DNA from: Massilia terrae
GTDB lineage: Bacteria > Pseudomonadota > Gammaproteobacteria > Burkholderiales > Burkholderiaceae_D
Direction of reading: 5' to 3'
DNA length: 64,000 nucleotides
Assembly: GCF_024753145.1 (NCBI RefSeq)
Contig: NZ_JANUGU010000002.1
Coordinates: 310,001 to 374,000 of the forward strand
Made by a program: the position numbers and the translations under genes. This document shows positions 1 to 7,247 of this stretch, piece after piece (position 1 is the stretch's first letter; each line of letters opens with the position of its first letter). A model generated the notes under the pieces. That model searched no databases. It was not told where the DNA came from and saw only the letters and a list, made by a program, of their open reading frames with translations.

Positions 1-387
1 CTCCATCAGGCCGCGCATCGCGCGCATCTCGCTTATCATGCCGGACATTTCGGCGGCGGCGGTTTCGGTGGCGCGGGCCACGGCGGCGGACACCATCGTC
101 GACATCGCGGCCAGGTCGATCGCCGGCTGCGGCTCGGGCGCGCGGCGGTTGGCGTAGGACTGGGAGCGCGCTTCGGGGATGTGGTGCAGCTGGGGCGCCG
201 GGGCCGCCATTTCCGAATCGGGCGCCGGCGACGCGATCGAGGCGACATCGTCGCTGGCCAGGGCCAGGATCTCGACCTCGCCATCGACGGCGCGGTTGGA
301 CAGGATCACTGCATCGGGACCTAACGCCTCCCGCACCTTGCGCAAGGCTTCGCGGGAAGTTGGGGCTGTAAATTTCTTCACATTCAT
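1..387 (-). CDS. flhF: Flagellar biosynthesis GTPase FlhF, N-terminal part (cut by window edge)
   Basis: Only the first 129 residues are inside the window. They begin MNVKKFTAPTSREALRKVRE and continue through GPDAVILSNR, the usual start of FlhF, the SRP-type GTPase that sets the position and number of polar flagella. The GTPase domain lies outside the window. The visible part is the N-terminal B-type region followed by an Ala/Pro-rich linker. The start is the ATG at 387. In related bacteria flhF usually follows flhA directly; here flhA ends at 7248 and about 6.9 kb of glycan genes lie between. Family assignment is confident. Regulation cannot be read: I found no convincing sigma-28 or sigma-54 site in the 275 bp upstream. 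Confidence 0.9.
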   Translation of the reverse strand, partial: MNVKKFTAPTSREALRKVREALGPDAVILSNRAVDGEVEILALASDDVASIASPAPDSEMAAPAPQLHHIPEARSQSYANRRAPEPQPAIDLAAMSTMVSAAVARATETAAAEMSGMISEMRAMRGLME

Positions 388-662
388 CGTTGGTCTCCGC
401 GGAACCGGAACAGTGCTTTCATCATCGCTAATCTTTGTCGGTGAGAGTGCAAACGCCCTCTTCTACGCTAAGGATTATTGACGATGCCACATGGAAACCA
501 TCGATGGAAAAGGACGGGGAAAATACGGCTATTTGCCGGGGTGCTTAATGCTTGGGCGGCGAGGCGAAAAAATTCACTGCGCGCGTAAGCCCTCCGGCAA
601 CGGACATGGCGTGCCAGGGAAACCAGTATCGGGCTTTCGAGAGTGCCTCGACAGAATTGCAG

Positions 663-1529
663 CTACTTGCTGACCAGGGATGTGATGGAGGACTTCTTCG
701 GGTTTGGCCTGACGACGACGACCGGCGAACGAAACTGTGTCTCCGCCGTCGCGTATCGGAACTGAACCAGCAAGCGGCATCCTTCCCGTGGCAACTGCCC
801 CTTGTGGATACCAAACGTATCCTCAAGAAAAGCATCTCCAGCCTTGCCGATCATGACGAGGATTTTTTCCTTGCCAAAGGCCTCTTCTACTTGAGCGTCA
901 CCTAGGCGTCCAAGTTGGGTAAGAACCGGACTGCGCGGAGACCCTTCCACAAAGACATGAGGTCCATTTGCTTCGCCAACATCGGTCATGTAGATGAAGA
1001 ATTTCAGGAACCTGATTCCATCATTATCGCGATGGAAGTTCTCGGCCTCCTGTGGTGTCTCGTTTCCCGAATAGGACCACCAGGCCTGGATACTATCCAG
1101 ATAGGGCTTGGCATTGAAATAGCCAGTCGCGAGATCGACGATCCGGTCATCCATCGCCAGCTCGTGAAGCGATTCAAGCGTGGGAGCCAGCCTGATCTGC
1201 CCGACGTGAGTCCCCTCCGGTGGCACATCGAATGAAAACTCGCCGGCCTTACGATTCCACGGATCGAAACACGGCAAGGACGATAAATCCTTGACCAGCC
1301 TCGCAGTACGCTCGGCGTCGATGAAGCCAGGGAAATGAGTTACACCGCGATCGAACAGTTCGCGCAGCGCCGCTCCTCCAGTTCCCACGTGGCGACGGCG
1401 ATGCAGGGTTGTCAGCCATGCGATCTTCCGGCGTACTACTGGGTTCCTGATTTTTTCCTGAACGATCGCAATGGCCCGGGTTAAGGGATGGGGCCGCACA
1501 TTGGTCTTCAAAACGGGTAACGACGTCAT
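663..1529 (-). CDS. Phytanoyl-CoA dioxygenase (PhyH)-like 2-oxoglutarate/Fe(II) oxygenase
   Basis: A 288-residue protein of the PhyH fold. The iron-binding facial triad is visible: H166 and D168 in NFHRDND and a distal H242 in FGIHKGQLP. R252, ten residues after H242, is the likely 2-oxoglutarate-binding arginine. Such enzymes hydroxylate small molecules or sugars; the substrate cannot be read. It is the last gene of a three-gene minus-strand set (flippase, acetyltransferase, dioxygenase). Its ATG lies one base after the stop of the acetyltransferase, so translation is probably coupled. This context suggests that it decorates a surface glycan or its lipid-linked precursor, which is inference. 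Domain confidence is high, role confidence low. Confidence 0.8.
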   Translation of the reverse strand: MTSLPVLKTNVRPHPLTRAIAIVQEKIRNPVVRRKIAWLTTLHRRRHVGTGGAALRELFDRGVTHFPGFIDAERTARLVKDLSSLPCFDPWNRKAGEFSFDVPPEGTHVGQIRLAPTLESLHELAMDDRIVDLATGYFNAKPYLDSIQAWWSYSGNETPQEAENFHRDNDGIRFLKFFIYMTDVGEANGPHVFVEGSPRSPVLTQLGRLGDAQVEEAFGKEKILVMIGKAGDAFLEDTFGIHKGQLPREGCRLLVQFRYATAETQFRSPVVVVRPNPKKSSITSLVSK

Positions 1530-1530
1530 C

Positions 1531-2043
1531 TCAAGCCTTTAAACGCACTTGGTTCTTAGCGCTGACACAGATCGAGTTAGGGGGAAGATCCTTGGTAACA
1601 ACAGCGCCTGCGCCAACGACGGAGCCTGCTCCAATTGTAACGCCACCAAGCACCATGCAATTCATCCCCAACCATACATTATCTTCGATAACGATTGGCT
1701 TGGACTGGTGAACATACGGAACGACTCCACGGATATTCAAGGTCGCAGTCTCAATACAAACGCCACGCGAAATCCGGACGTTGTTTCCGAGCCTGATAGG
1801 ACTGTGAGCCCCGAGTACCGCATGCGCCCCTACGATTATGTTCGAGCCAAACGTGATGTTTTCACGATACTTGAGCGAAGCAGTGCGATCAAGCAATAAA
1901 CCGCGCGCTTCAGGAAAGAACGCAACTGCACGCCAGATCGCCATCGCTTCACCGACGTAAGTAGATGCAAGGCTGAGGCCGCGATACAGCCCTCGCATCG
2001 GTCGTGAACGACAAAGATTCATATACATTCTCTTGAGCTTCAT
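1531..2043 (-). CDS. Left-handed beta-helix (hexapeptide) O-acetyltransferase
   Basis: A 170-residue protein whose C-terminal half has the imperfect hexapeptide repeats of LbH acyltransferases (for example NVWLGMNCMVLGGVTIGAGS followed by VVGAGAVVTKD). It resembles the WcaF/maltose acetyltransferase group, which moves acetyl from acetyl-CoA to a sugar hydroxyl. I place the start at the ATG at 2043, which overlaps the flippase stop as ATGA; an upstream in-frame extension has no family similarity. The tight coupling with a flippase and a PhyH oxygenase points to modification of a surface polysaccharide. The acceptor sugar is unknown. Confidence 0.82.
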   Translation of the reverse strand: MKLKRMYMNLCRSRPMRGLYRGLSLASTYVGEAMAIWRAVAFFPEARGLLLDRTASLKYRENITFGSNIIVGAHAVLGAHSPIRLGNNVRISRGVCIETATLNIRGVVPYVHQSKPIVIEDNVWLGMNCMVLGGVTIGAGSVVGAGAVVTKDLPPNSICVSAKNQVRLKA

Positions 2044-3263
2044 TGTGCCTTTTCCAACGCTGTCTTGAATGTGTGATATTTCATTCTCGCGAGGAAGAGT
2101 GCGACGCCGAAGACACTCATCGCAACACCAACAAGTCCAAAAAGCTTGGCGAGTGCAACGCCCCCAGCAAGCGAGATGATAATGCTCACCAAGCCGATGT
2201 TGCGCAACAGCTTGTCGAAATGTGAGGCATAAAGCGCCAGATGATAAGGCTGCGACCAAGCGAGAAGAAGCTGGGCGCACAGGATCATAAGGAATATCGG
2301 AAAACTGCTGAGGACATAAGGCTTATTGAGCACGCGCGCCATCGGATAATAGGCGAGAATCAGCGCCAATCCAACAAGTGCTGCACAAAACAGTGATTTT
2401 CTGGCGACAGTTCGAGTGAGGTTCCGACTTTCCGGTCCGGGCTTGGTATACGCCCGCAAGATTCCCATCATGTACTTGTTCGTAACGGCAGACTGAACAA
2501 TGCCACCGATTGAGCTGGCAAGTGATTGGAAAAATGTATAGATGCCCAACACACTGCTACCCAGTAGGCTCTGCACAATGATGCGGTCCAAGCTTTGTTG
2601 CACCGAATTGGCAGCAGCGACAAAATAATAGTCACGAGCTTTAAAAATTCCGTGCCGTATATATCGCCAATTTATTCTACCTGAGGGGATTTTTCGAAAT
2701 TCGGCAAGGCTAAGTGAATAGGTAGCACAAGCCAATGCTGACAACATCCAGGGGATGAAAATAGCAGTCACTGGACTGATCCGTGTACCAGCGATCAAGG
2801 CAATGGAAATCAGGTGCCAAGCATATGACCGAAAGAATGTAAGCTGGACGGACGCATGTGGCTTGTTCAGCAGTACGGTCATCCGCGTCGTTTCTTGCAA
2901 TATTGCGGCGGCCGCTACAATTACGACGGCCGCCCCCACCGCCACGACCTCACTGGCTACAGACAATAGCCACATTACCACCGGCACGACCACGACAATC
3001 ATTGGCAGGGTGAGCTTGAGCAGGTGGGCGTGCGTCCGCTGCAGCACTGCAAGCCTTGAACGAGAAGGATTGCGGGCGTAACGGCGACCGGTAAATGTAT
3101 GCATTTCGAAACCAAAGACATACACGCCGATGGTTTCGATTGTGGATACAATACTATATAACCCGAGAACAGCGGGCAGGTCGTGCTTGACCAGGAAAAG
3201 CAGGAAAATAAATCGAATCCCCAAGCCTGCCATATGCAGTATGGCCAAAGCTTTTGAGGACAA
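2040..3263 (-). CDS. Wzx-like polysaccharide flippase (MOP superfamily)
   Basis: A 407-residue, very hydrophobic protein with about 10-12 predicted membrane spans, of the kind that flips undecaprenyl-PP-linked repeat units across the inner membrane. The start is probably the TTG at 3263, because GGGAG sits seven bases upstream; the next in-frame ATG (3233) would remove part of the first span. The gene is AT-richer than the flagellar genes around it, which suggests transfer. It is followed with an ATGA overlap by an acetyltransferase. It is the only flippase-like gene I see in the window; the large polysaccharide operon at 16-35 kb has none, so it may serve that pathway at a distance (inference). 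Confidence 0.8.
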   Translation of the reverse strand: MSSKALAILHMAGLGIRFIFLLFLVKHDLPAVLGLYSIVSTIETIGVYVFGFEMHTFTGRRYARNPSRSRLAVLQRTHAHLLKLTLPMIVVVVPVVMWLLSVASEVVAVGAAVVIVAAAAILQETTRMTVLLNKPHASVQLTFFRSYAWHLISIALIAGTRISPVTAIFIPWMLSALACATYSLSLAEFRKIPSGRINWRYIRHGIFKARDYYFVAAANSVQQSLDRIIVQSLLGSSVLGIYTFFQSLASSIGGIVQSAVTNKYMMGILRAYTKPGPESRNLTRTVARKSLFCAALVGLALILAYYPMARVLNKPYVLSSFPIFLMILCAQLLLAWSQPYHLALYASHFDKLLRNIGLVSIIISLAGGVALAKLFGLVGVAMSVFGVALFLARMKYHTFKTALEKAQ

Positions 3264-3366
3264 CGATTTTCTCCCTAGATAAGCAAAATATACGCGATGC
3301 GCCGCAAGCCCTGAGTAAAACCTTAACTATAGGGCAGACCTGGACTGTAGGAAATGTCCGCGGGCC

Positions 3367-3395
3367 ATTATCAGGTGCATGCCTGTAAAAGTCAA
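3367..3395 (-). promoter_or_regulatory. Predicted sigma-70 promoter of the flippase operon
   Basis: On the minus strand TTGACT (3395-3390) and GATAAT (3372-3367) are separated by 17 bases, a near-consensus arrangement. It lies about 100 bases upstream of the flippase start, in the 225 bp gap below hldD. This would make flippase, acetyltransferase and dioxygenase a unit separate from the heptose genes. Confidence 0.6.
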
Positions 3396-3488
3396 ACGCC
3401 GCGACGGTTCACTGTACCAAATCTGACATCGGGCAAGTTGCCTTAAAGTACATCGCGCATTTCCATTATTTTCGCGTCAATGTTTCAG

Positions 3489-4487
3489 TCACGCGTAGGA
3501 GTTCAACCAGTTAACGACGTAATCACGCACGCCTTCGTCGACCGCGAGGAACGGCTCGGCATATCCTGCCTTGCGCAAGTTCCCCATATCCGCCTGCGTG
3601 AACGACTGGTACTTACCAACCAGCGCATCCGGGAACGGAATGTATTCGACGATCCCCGCCTCCACCATCTCCGCGGTCGTCATCGCCGGCTTGCCTTCGA
3701 CTTCGCGCATGGCGTTGACCGTAGCCGTCGCCACGTCGTTGAACGGCTGCGCGCGACCGGTGCCCAGATTGAAAATACCCGACACCTCTGGATGATCGAA
3801 GAACCACAGGTTCACCCTCGCCACATCTTTCACCGACACGAAGTCACGCAGTTGCCCGCCGTTCGCATAACCATCGCGGCCTTCGAACAGCTTGACCTTG
3901 CCGGTCTCGCGGTACTGGTTGAAGTGGTGGAAAGCGACCGACGCCATGCGGCCCTTGTGCTGCTCGCGAGGTCCGTACACATTGAAGTAGCGGAAGCCAA
4001 CCACCTGCGCCGTCATATCGCCCGCTTTCTGGCGCACGACCTGGTCGAACAGGAATTTGGAGTAGCCGTACACATTGAGCGGATTCTCGAATTCGCGCTC
4101 TTCCTTGAACACGGTGCCGCCGCCGTACACCGCCGCGCTGGACGCGTACAGGAACTGCGCGCGCTGCTCCTTGCAGAATTCAAGCAGCTCGAGCGAGTAC
4201 TGATAGTTATTCTCCATCATGTACTTGCCATTGTGTTCCATCGTGTCCGAGCACGCGCCTTCGTGGAAGATGGCCTTGATGCGTCGGTCGTAATGATGGG
4301 TGCGGATGCGAGTGAGGAACTCGTGCTTGTCGAGGTAATCGATGATTTCGCAATCGACCAGGTTCTTGAACTTGTCGCCGCGCGTGAGGTTGTCCACCGC
4401 GATGATGTTGGTAATGCCGCGCTCGTTGAGCGCCTTGACGATGTTCGAGCCGATCAGGCCGGCCGCGCCGGTAACGACGATGTACAT
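3489..4487 (-). CDS. hldD: ADP-L-glycero-D-manno-heptose 6-epimerase
   Basis: 332 residues, usual length for HldD/RfaD. The extended SDR features are present: NAD(P)-binding GAAGLIGSN near residue 7, the SSAAVYGGG segment, and the YxxxK pair in VYGYSKF. The enzyme converts ADP-D-glycero- to ADP-L-glycero-D-manno-heptose for the LPS inner core. It follows hldA in the same direction with a 109 bp gap holding a REP-like palindrome. The pair forms the local heptose pathway; the cytidylyl/adenylyltransferase HldC is not in the window. Start at the ATG giving [10 protein letters not shown]. Confidence 0.95.
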   Translation of the reverse strand: MYIVVTGAAGLIGSNIVKALNERGITNIIAVDNLTRGDKFKNLVDCEIIDYLDKHEFLTRIRTHHYDRRIKAIFHEGACSDTMEHNGKYMMENNYQYSLELLEFCKEQRAQFLYASSAAVYGGGTVFKEEREFENPLNVYGYSKFLFDQVVRQKAGDMTAQVVGFRYFNVYGPREQHKGRMASVAFHHFNQYRETGKVKLFEGRDGYANGGQLRDFVSVKDVARVNLWFFDHPEVSGIFNLGTGRAQPFNDVATATVNAMREVEGKPAMTTAEMVEAGIVEYIPFPDALVGKYQSFTQADMGNLRKAGYAEPFLAVDEGVRDYVVNWLNSYA

Positions 4488-4536
4488 AGGTACCTCTGCA
4501 ATCTGTACGCTTGTCCGCTATGCAAACAAGTAAGTT

Positions 4537-4568
4537 ACCGTCGTTCCCGCTTTCGCTGGAACGACGGT
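4537..4568. repeat. REP-like palindrome between hldA and hldD
   Basis: Two perfect 11-base inverted arms, ACCGTCGTTCC (4537-4547) and GGAACGACGGT (4558-4568), with a 10-base loop. The same core recurs at 39641-39671 and, decayed, at 47970-48019. A related shorter palindrome is found at 38299, 45686 and 45773. It probably forms a hairpin in the hldA-hldD transcript. Confidence 0.75.
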
Positions 4569-4596
4569 CAAGTATTATTCTGGCGTTACAGGCCGC

Positions 4597-5532
4597 TCAA
4601 CCGAACAGCTCTTCCTGTGTCACCACCGCCGTACCCAGCTTACCCACAACGATACCAGCGGCGCGATTCGCCTGCTTCATCGCTTCCGGCATGTCCTCGC
4701 CCGCGGCCAGCATCAGGCCGAGCGTCGCGATCACGGTGTCGCCGGCGCCGGACACATCGAAGACCTCGCGCGCAACGGTCGGCTCGTGGATTGCCTCGCC
4801 ATCGCGGTACAGCGACATGCCCTCTTCGCTGCGCGTGACCAGCAGCGCCTGCAGGTCCAGTTCGCGGCGCAGCTGGTCGGCCTTGACGGCCAGCGCCTCC
4901 TCCGTCTTCCAGCTGCCGGCCACGGCCTGGAACTCGCTGCGGTTCGGCGTCAGCAGGGTCGCGCCGCGGTAGTGGCTGTAGTCGCTGCCCTTGGGATCGA
5001 CCAGCACCGGCTTGTTCTCGGCGCGCGCGGCCGCGATCATTTTTTCAGCGAAGGTCAGGCTGCCCTTGCCGTAGTCGGACAGGATCACCAGGTCGTGTTC
5101 GCGCACCAGGCGCGTGTACACATCCAGCTTGTTGGTCAGGACTTCGGCCGTCGGCATCTCCTCGAAGTCGATGCGCAGCAGCTGCTGCTGGCGCGACAGG
5201 ACGCGCAGCTTGACGGTGGTGGAGATGGCGGCGTCGCGGTACAGGTGAGCGCGCACGCCGTTCTTGTCGAGCAGGGTTTCGAGCGCGGTGCCGGCATCGT
5301 CGTTGCCGACCACGGACAGCAGGGTGACCTGGCCGCCGAGGCTGGAGATGTTGCGGGCCACGTTGGCGGCGCCGCCGGCGCGGTCTTCGGTGCGGGTGAT
5401 GCGCGCGACCGGCACCGGCGCCTCCGGTGAGATGCGGTTCACGTCGCCGAACCAGTAACGGTCCAGCATTACGTCGCCGACGACCAGTACGCGGGCGGAT
5501 TGGACACGTGATTTCAAATCAATTGTGGACAT
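4597..5532 (-). CDS. hldA: D-glycero-beta-D-manno-heptose-7-phosphate kinase (single-domain RfaE1)
   Basis: 311 residues of the PfkB/ribokinase family. DVMLDRYWFGDV near the N-terminus and the catalytic DVSGAGDTVIA near residue 255 are visible. It phosphorylates heptose-7-phosphate at O1. The HldC cytidylyltransferase domain found in the 477-residue E. coli HldE is absent, so this is the split HldA form and HldC must be encoded elsewhere. I choose the ATG at 5532 (MSTIDLKSRVQ) rather than an upstream extension that lacks similarity; no strong Shine-Dalgarno is visible. hldD lies downstream. Upstream, a galE fragment marks a recombination scar. Confidence 0.93.
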   Translation of the reverse strand: MSTIDLKSRVQSARVLVVGDVMLDRYWFGDVNRISPEAPVPVARITRTEDRAGGAANVARNISSLGGQVTLLSVVGNDDAGTALETLLDKNGVRAHLYRDAAISTTVKLRVLSRQQQLLRIDFEEMPTAEVLTNKLDVYTRLVREHDLVILSDYGKGSLTFAEKMIAAARAENKPVLVDPKGSDYSHYRGATLLTPNRSEFQAVAGSWKTEEALAVKADQLRRELDLQALLVTRSEEGMSLYRDGEAIHEPTVAREVFDVSGAGDTVIATLGLMLAAGEDMPEAMKQANRAAGIVVGKLGTAVVTQEELFG

Positions 5533-5646
5533 AGCGCTTGTTGTTGGCGGGCGGCTTTGTACCACCCCTGCAAGCGTGCATTTTCCCACAGATGGGGCAG
5601 TTGCGGCATGTGCATATGCTCGCGCTGTCCGACGCGCCGCCGCTTG

Positions 5647-5817
5647 TTAGCCCCCCCTTTGACCATTACTTTGGTGTCGTCTGTAGTGCCGCACGTCAGC
5701 ACACATTTGCGCGATATCGCGCTCGGCGGTCCAGCCCAGTTCGTCGCGCGCCATGCTGGGATCGGCATAGCACTTCGGCCCAGCATTGACACCCTGTTCG
5801 CGATTGATGCTAAGCAA
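5647..5817 (-). pseudogene. 3' remnant of a UDP-glucose 4-epimerase (galE)-like gene
   Basis: Reading the minus strand in one frame to a TAA at 5649-5647 gives about 55 residues, including PKCYADPSMARDELGWTAER followed by DIAQMCADVRHYRRHQSNG. This is the typical GalE C-terminus: the CYADP.xAxxELGW motif followed by a D(I/L)xxMCxD helix. Nothing upstream continues it, because the next gene's stop is at 5827. It is therefore the end of a gene whose body was lost or replaced. I regard it as a scar of the exchange that brought in the formyltransferase or removed an epimerase next to hldA. Confidence 0.72.
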
Positions 5818-5826
5818 ACCAAACGG

Positions 5827-6480
5827 TCAAGTGCGCCCACCAAGCACACGGTCGAGTCGCGCGAGCTCAGTACTGATATCTGCATCCCATCCGCTGAATT
5901 CCACTGGGAGATCGGAGAGCTTATGATAGGTGCCTTTGCCACGTTGGGGTGTCACTTCGAACGACTTGGTGAGAATGGCGTCGAGATTTTCTACGAATAG
6001 AGACTCAATCTCACGGACCAGCCGCGTATATGTCTGCGCAAACGTTTTCTCCTGCTTTAGGAAGTTGACATAGCGCTGGACGACAACCGCCCCAGTATCG
6101 ACGCCTTCGTCGATTAAATGAATGGACACACCGCTAGGCGTTCCATCGAAGAATGACCAGAAGTTGGGATGAGCACCACGGTTGTAGGGCAAATACGAAA
6201 TATGTAAGTTAACTATAGGCGCATTGGAGCTAGAGATTACATCGCGCCGCAGAATATGCCGGTAGCCGAAGCTAATTACGAGATCGAAGCCTTGAGTAGT
6301 CGAAATCTTCTGATCGGTATGCCAGACTTCATGATTCTTTTCAACGATAGCATTAATTATGGGAGTATCAAATTCGTTGTAGCCCAAGAAAAGGACGCGG
6401 CCTGCAGGAGCCGAGAGCACTTTCACAAGTCGCATATTCTGAGTTTGGAGCGATTCCGTTAATCGTTTATCAAATGTCAT
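5827..6480 (-). CDS. Formyltransferase-like protein (Fmt/PurN fold), probable sugar N-formyltransferase
   Basis: About 217 residues with the formyl_trans_N core. The catalytic N-H-D set is visible in VNLHISYLPYNRGAHPNFW and DEGVDTGAVV. Enzymes of this fold transfer formyl from N10-formyl-THF to Met-tRNA, GAR, or amino groups of nucleotide sugars. It is too short for Met-tRNA formyltransferase and lacks that enzyme's C-terminal domain. With glycan genes on both sides, N-formylation of an amino sugar is the best guess. I choose the ATG at 6480 because GGAGA lies seven bases upstream. AT-rich relative to flhA. It is divergent from the YdcF-like gene. Confidence 0.72.
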   Translation of the reverse strand: MTFDKRLTESLQTQNMRLVKVLSAPAGRVLFLGYNEFDTPIINAIVEKNHEVWHTDQKISTTQGFDLVISFGYRHILRRDVISSSNAPIVNLHISYLPYNRGAHPNFWSFFDGTPSGVSIHLIDEGVDTGAVVVQRYVNFLKQEKTFAQTYTRLVREIESLFVENLDAILTKSFEVTPQRGKGTYHKLSDLPVEFSGWDADISTELARLDRVLGGRT

Positions 6481-6646
6481 CCACAGTCTCCGCTTTATGT
6501 GGGCCACAACTTCGAAAAGCAACCGTTGTGGCGGCCGGCGCATTGTACGCGCACGCAAAACTAGCAGCAAATCCACTTAACTAACGGGAGCATTTCAGGC
6601 TGGCGCTGCTGTTAGAATGCCAGTATCTTAAATTTCATGTCGTGCG

Positions 6647-7231
6647 ATGACCAGCAAAGTCCCCCTACCGTCAGCAGTAATTGTGCTTGCAAACCTGATG
6701 GACGAGAACGGCGTCCTTAACAAAGAGTCAGCGGCACGGGCCGCAAAAGCGGTCGAGTTGTTCCGAGCCACGGGGAGCGACTTCATCGTTACTTGCGGGT
6801 GGCCCTATCGTTCGGACTCATCGCTCCCAATCGCGCTAGCGTTTCGAGACCATCTTCTCAAGAACTATGATACCCCGTCGAGCGCAATCATCACCGAGAC
6901 GAACTCGCGCGATACCGTTGGTGATGCATGGTTTACCAAAGTGAACGTCGCCGTCCCAAGAGGGTTTCGCAGTTTGCACGTTGTGACCAGCGAATACCAC
7001 GTCACCCGTACTGCCGAAATTTTCAACACAATCTACGGTCCAGGCTTTCAGATCACAGTTCACGGGGCTAACGTAACCGACGATGCAGCCATTCGCGAAA
7101 ACGAGGCTCGCTCGCTTCAGGCTTTTCGTGACACGTTCAAAGGGGTGACTCCAGGCGACGACCAAGCAATTCTCGACAGACTTCGTGAGCAACACCCCTT
7201 CTATAACGGTGCTATATACCCGCGCATTTAA
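6647..7231 (+). CDS. YdcF-like (DUF218) protein
   Basis: 194 residues with the DUF218/YdcF pattern: an initial hydrophobic strand (SAVIVLANLM), ESAARAAKAVELFR, the T(S/N)..T segment ETNSRDTVGDA, and VTSEYHVTRTAEIF close to the conserved TSxxHxxRA. The family is poorly defined; members include YdcF (binds S-adenosylmethionine) and SanA/ElyC, linked to envelope polysaccharide. No signal peptide or membrane span is evident, so it is probably cytoplasmic. It is the only plus-strand gene in this part and ends 16 bases before the flhA stop, convergent with flhBA. Function unknown. Confidence 0.7.
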   Translation: MTSKVPLPSAVIVLANLMDENGVLNKESAARAAKAVELFRATGSDFIVTCGWPYRSDSSLPIALAFRDHLLKNYDTPSSAIITETNSRDTVGDAWFTKVNVAVPRGFRSLHVVTSEYHVTRTAEIFNTIYGPGFQITVHGANVTDDAAIRENEARSLQAFRDTFKGVTPGDDQAILDRLREQHPFYNGAIYPRI

Positions 7232-7247
7232 GCTAGATTGTCCGAAG

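Noticed and set aside
420-480. Possible sigma-28 promoter (ACCGACAA) for flhF on the minus strand
   Set aside because: No TAAA-type -35 at the right distance, so not supported.
565-600. Plus-strand KKFTA peptide resembling the FlhF start
   Set aside because: Only five residues match, in a frame opposite to flhF and overlapping the dioxygenase end; treated as chance rather than a duplicated flhF end.
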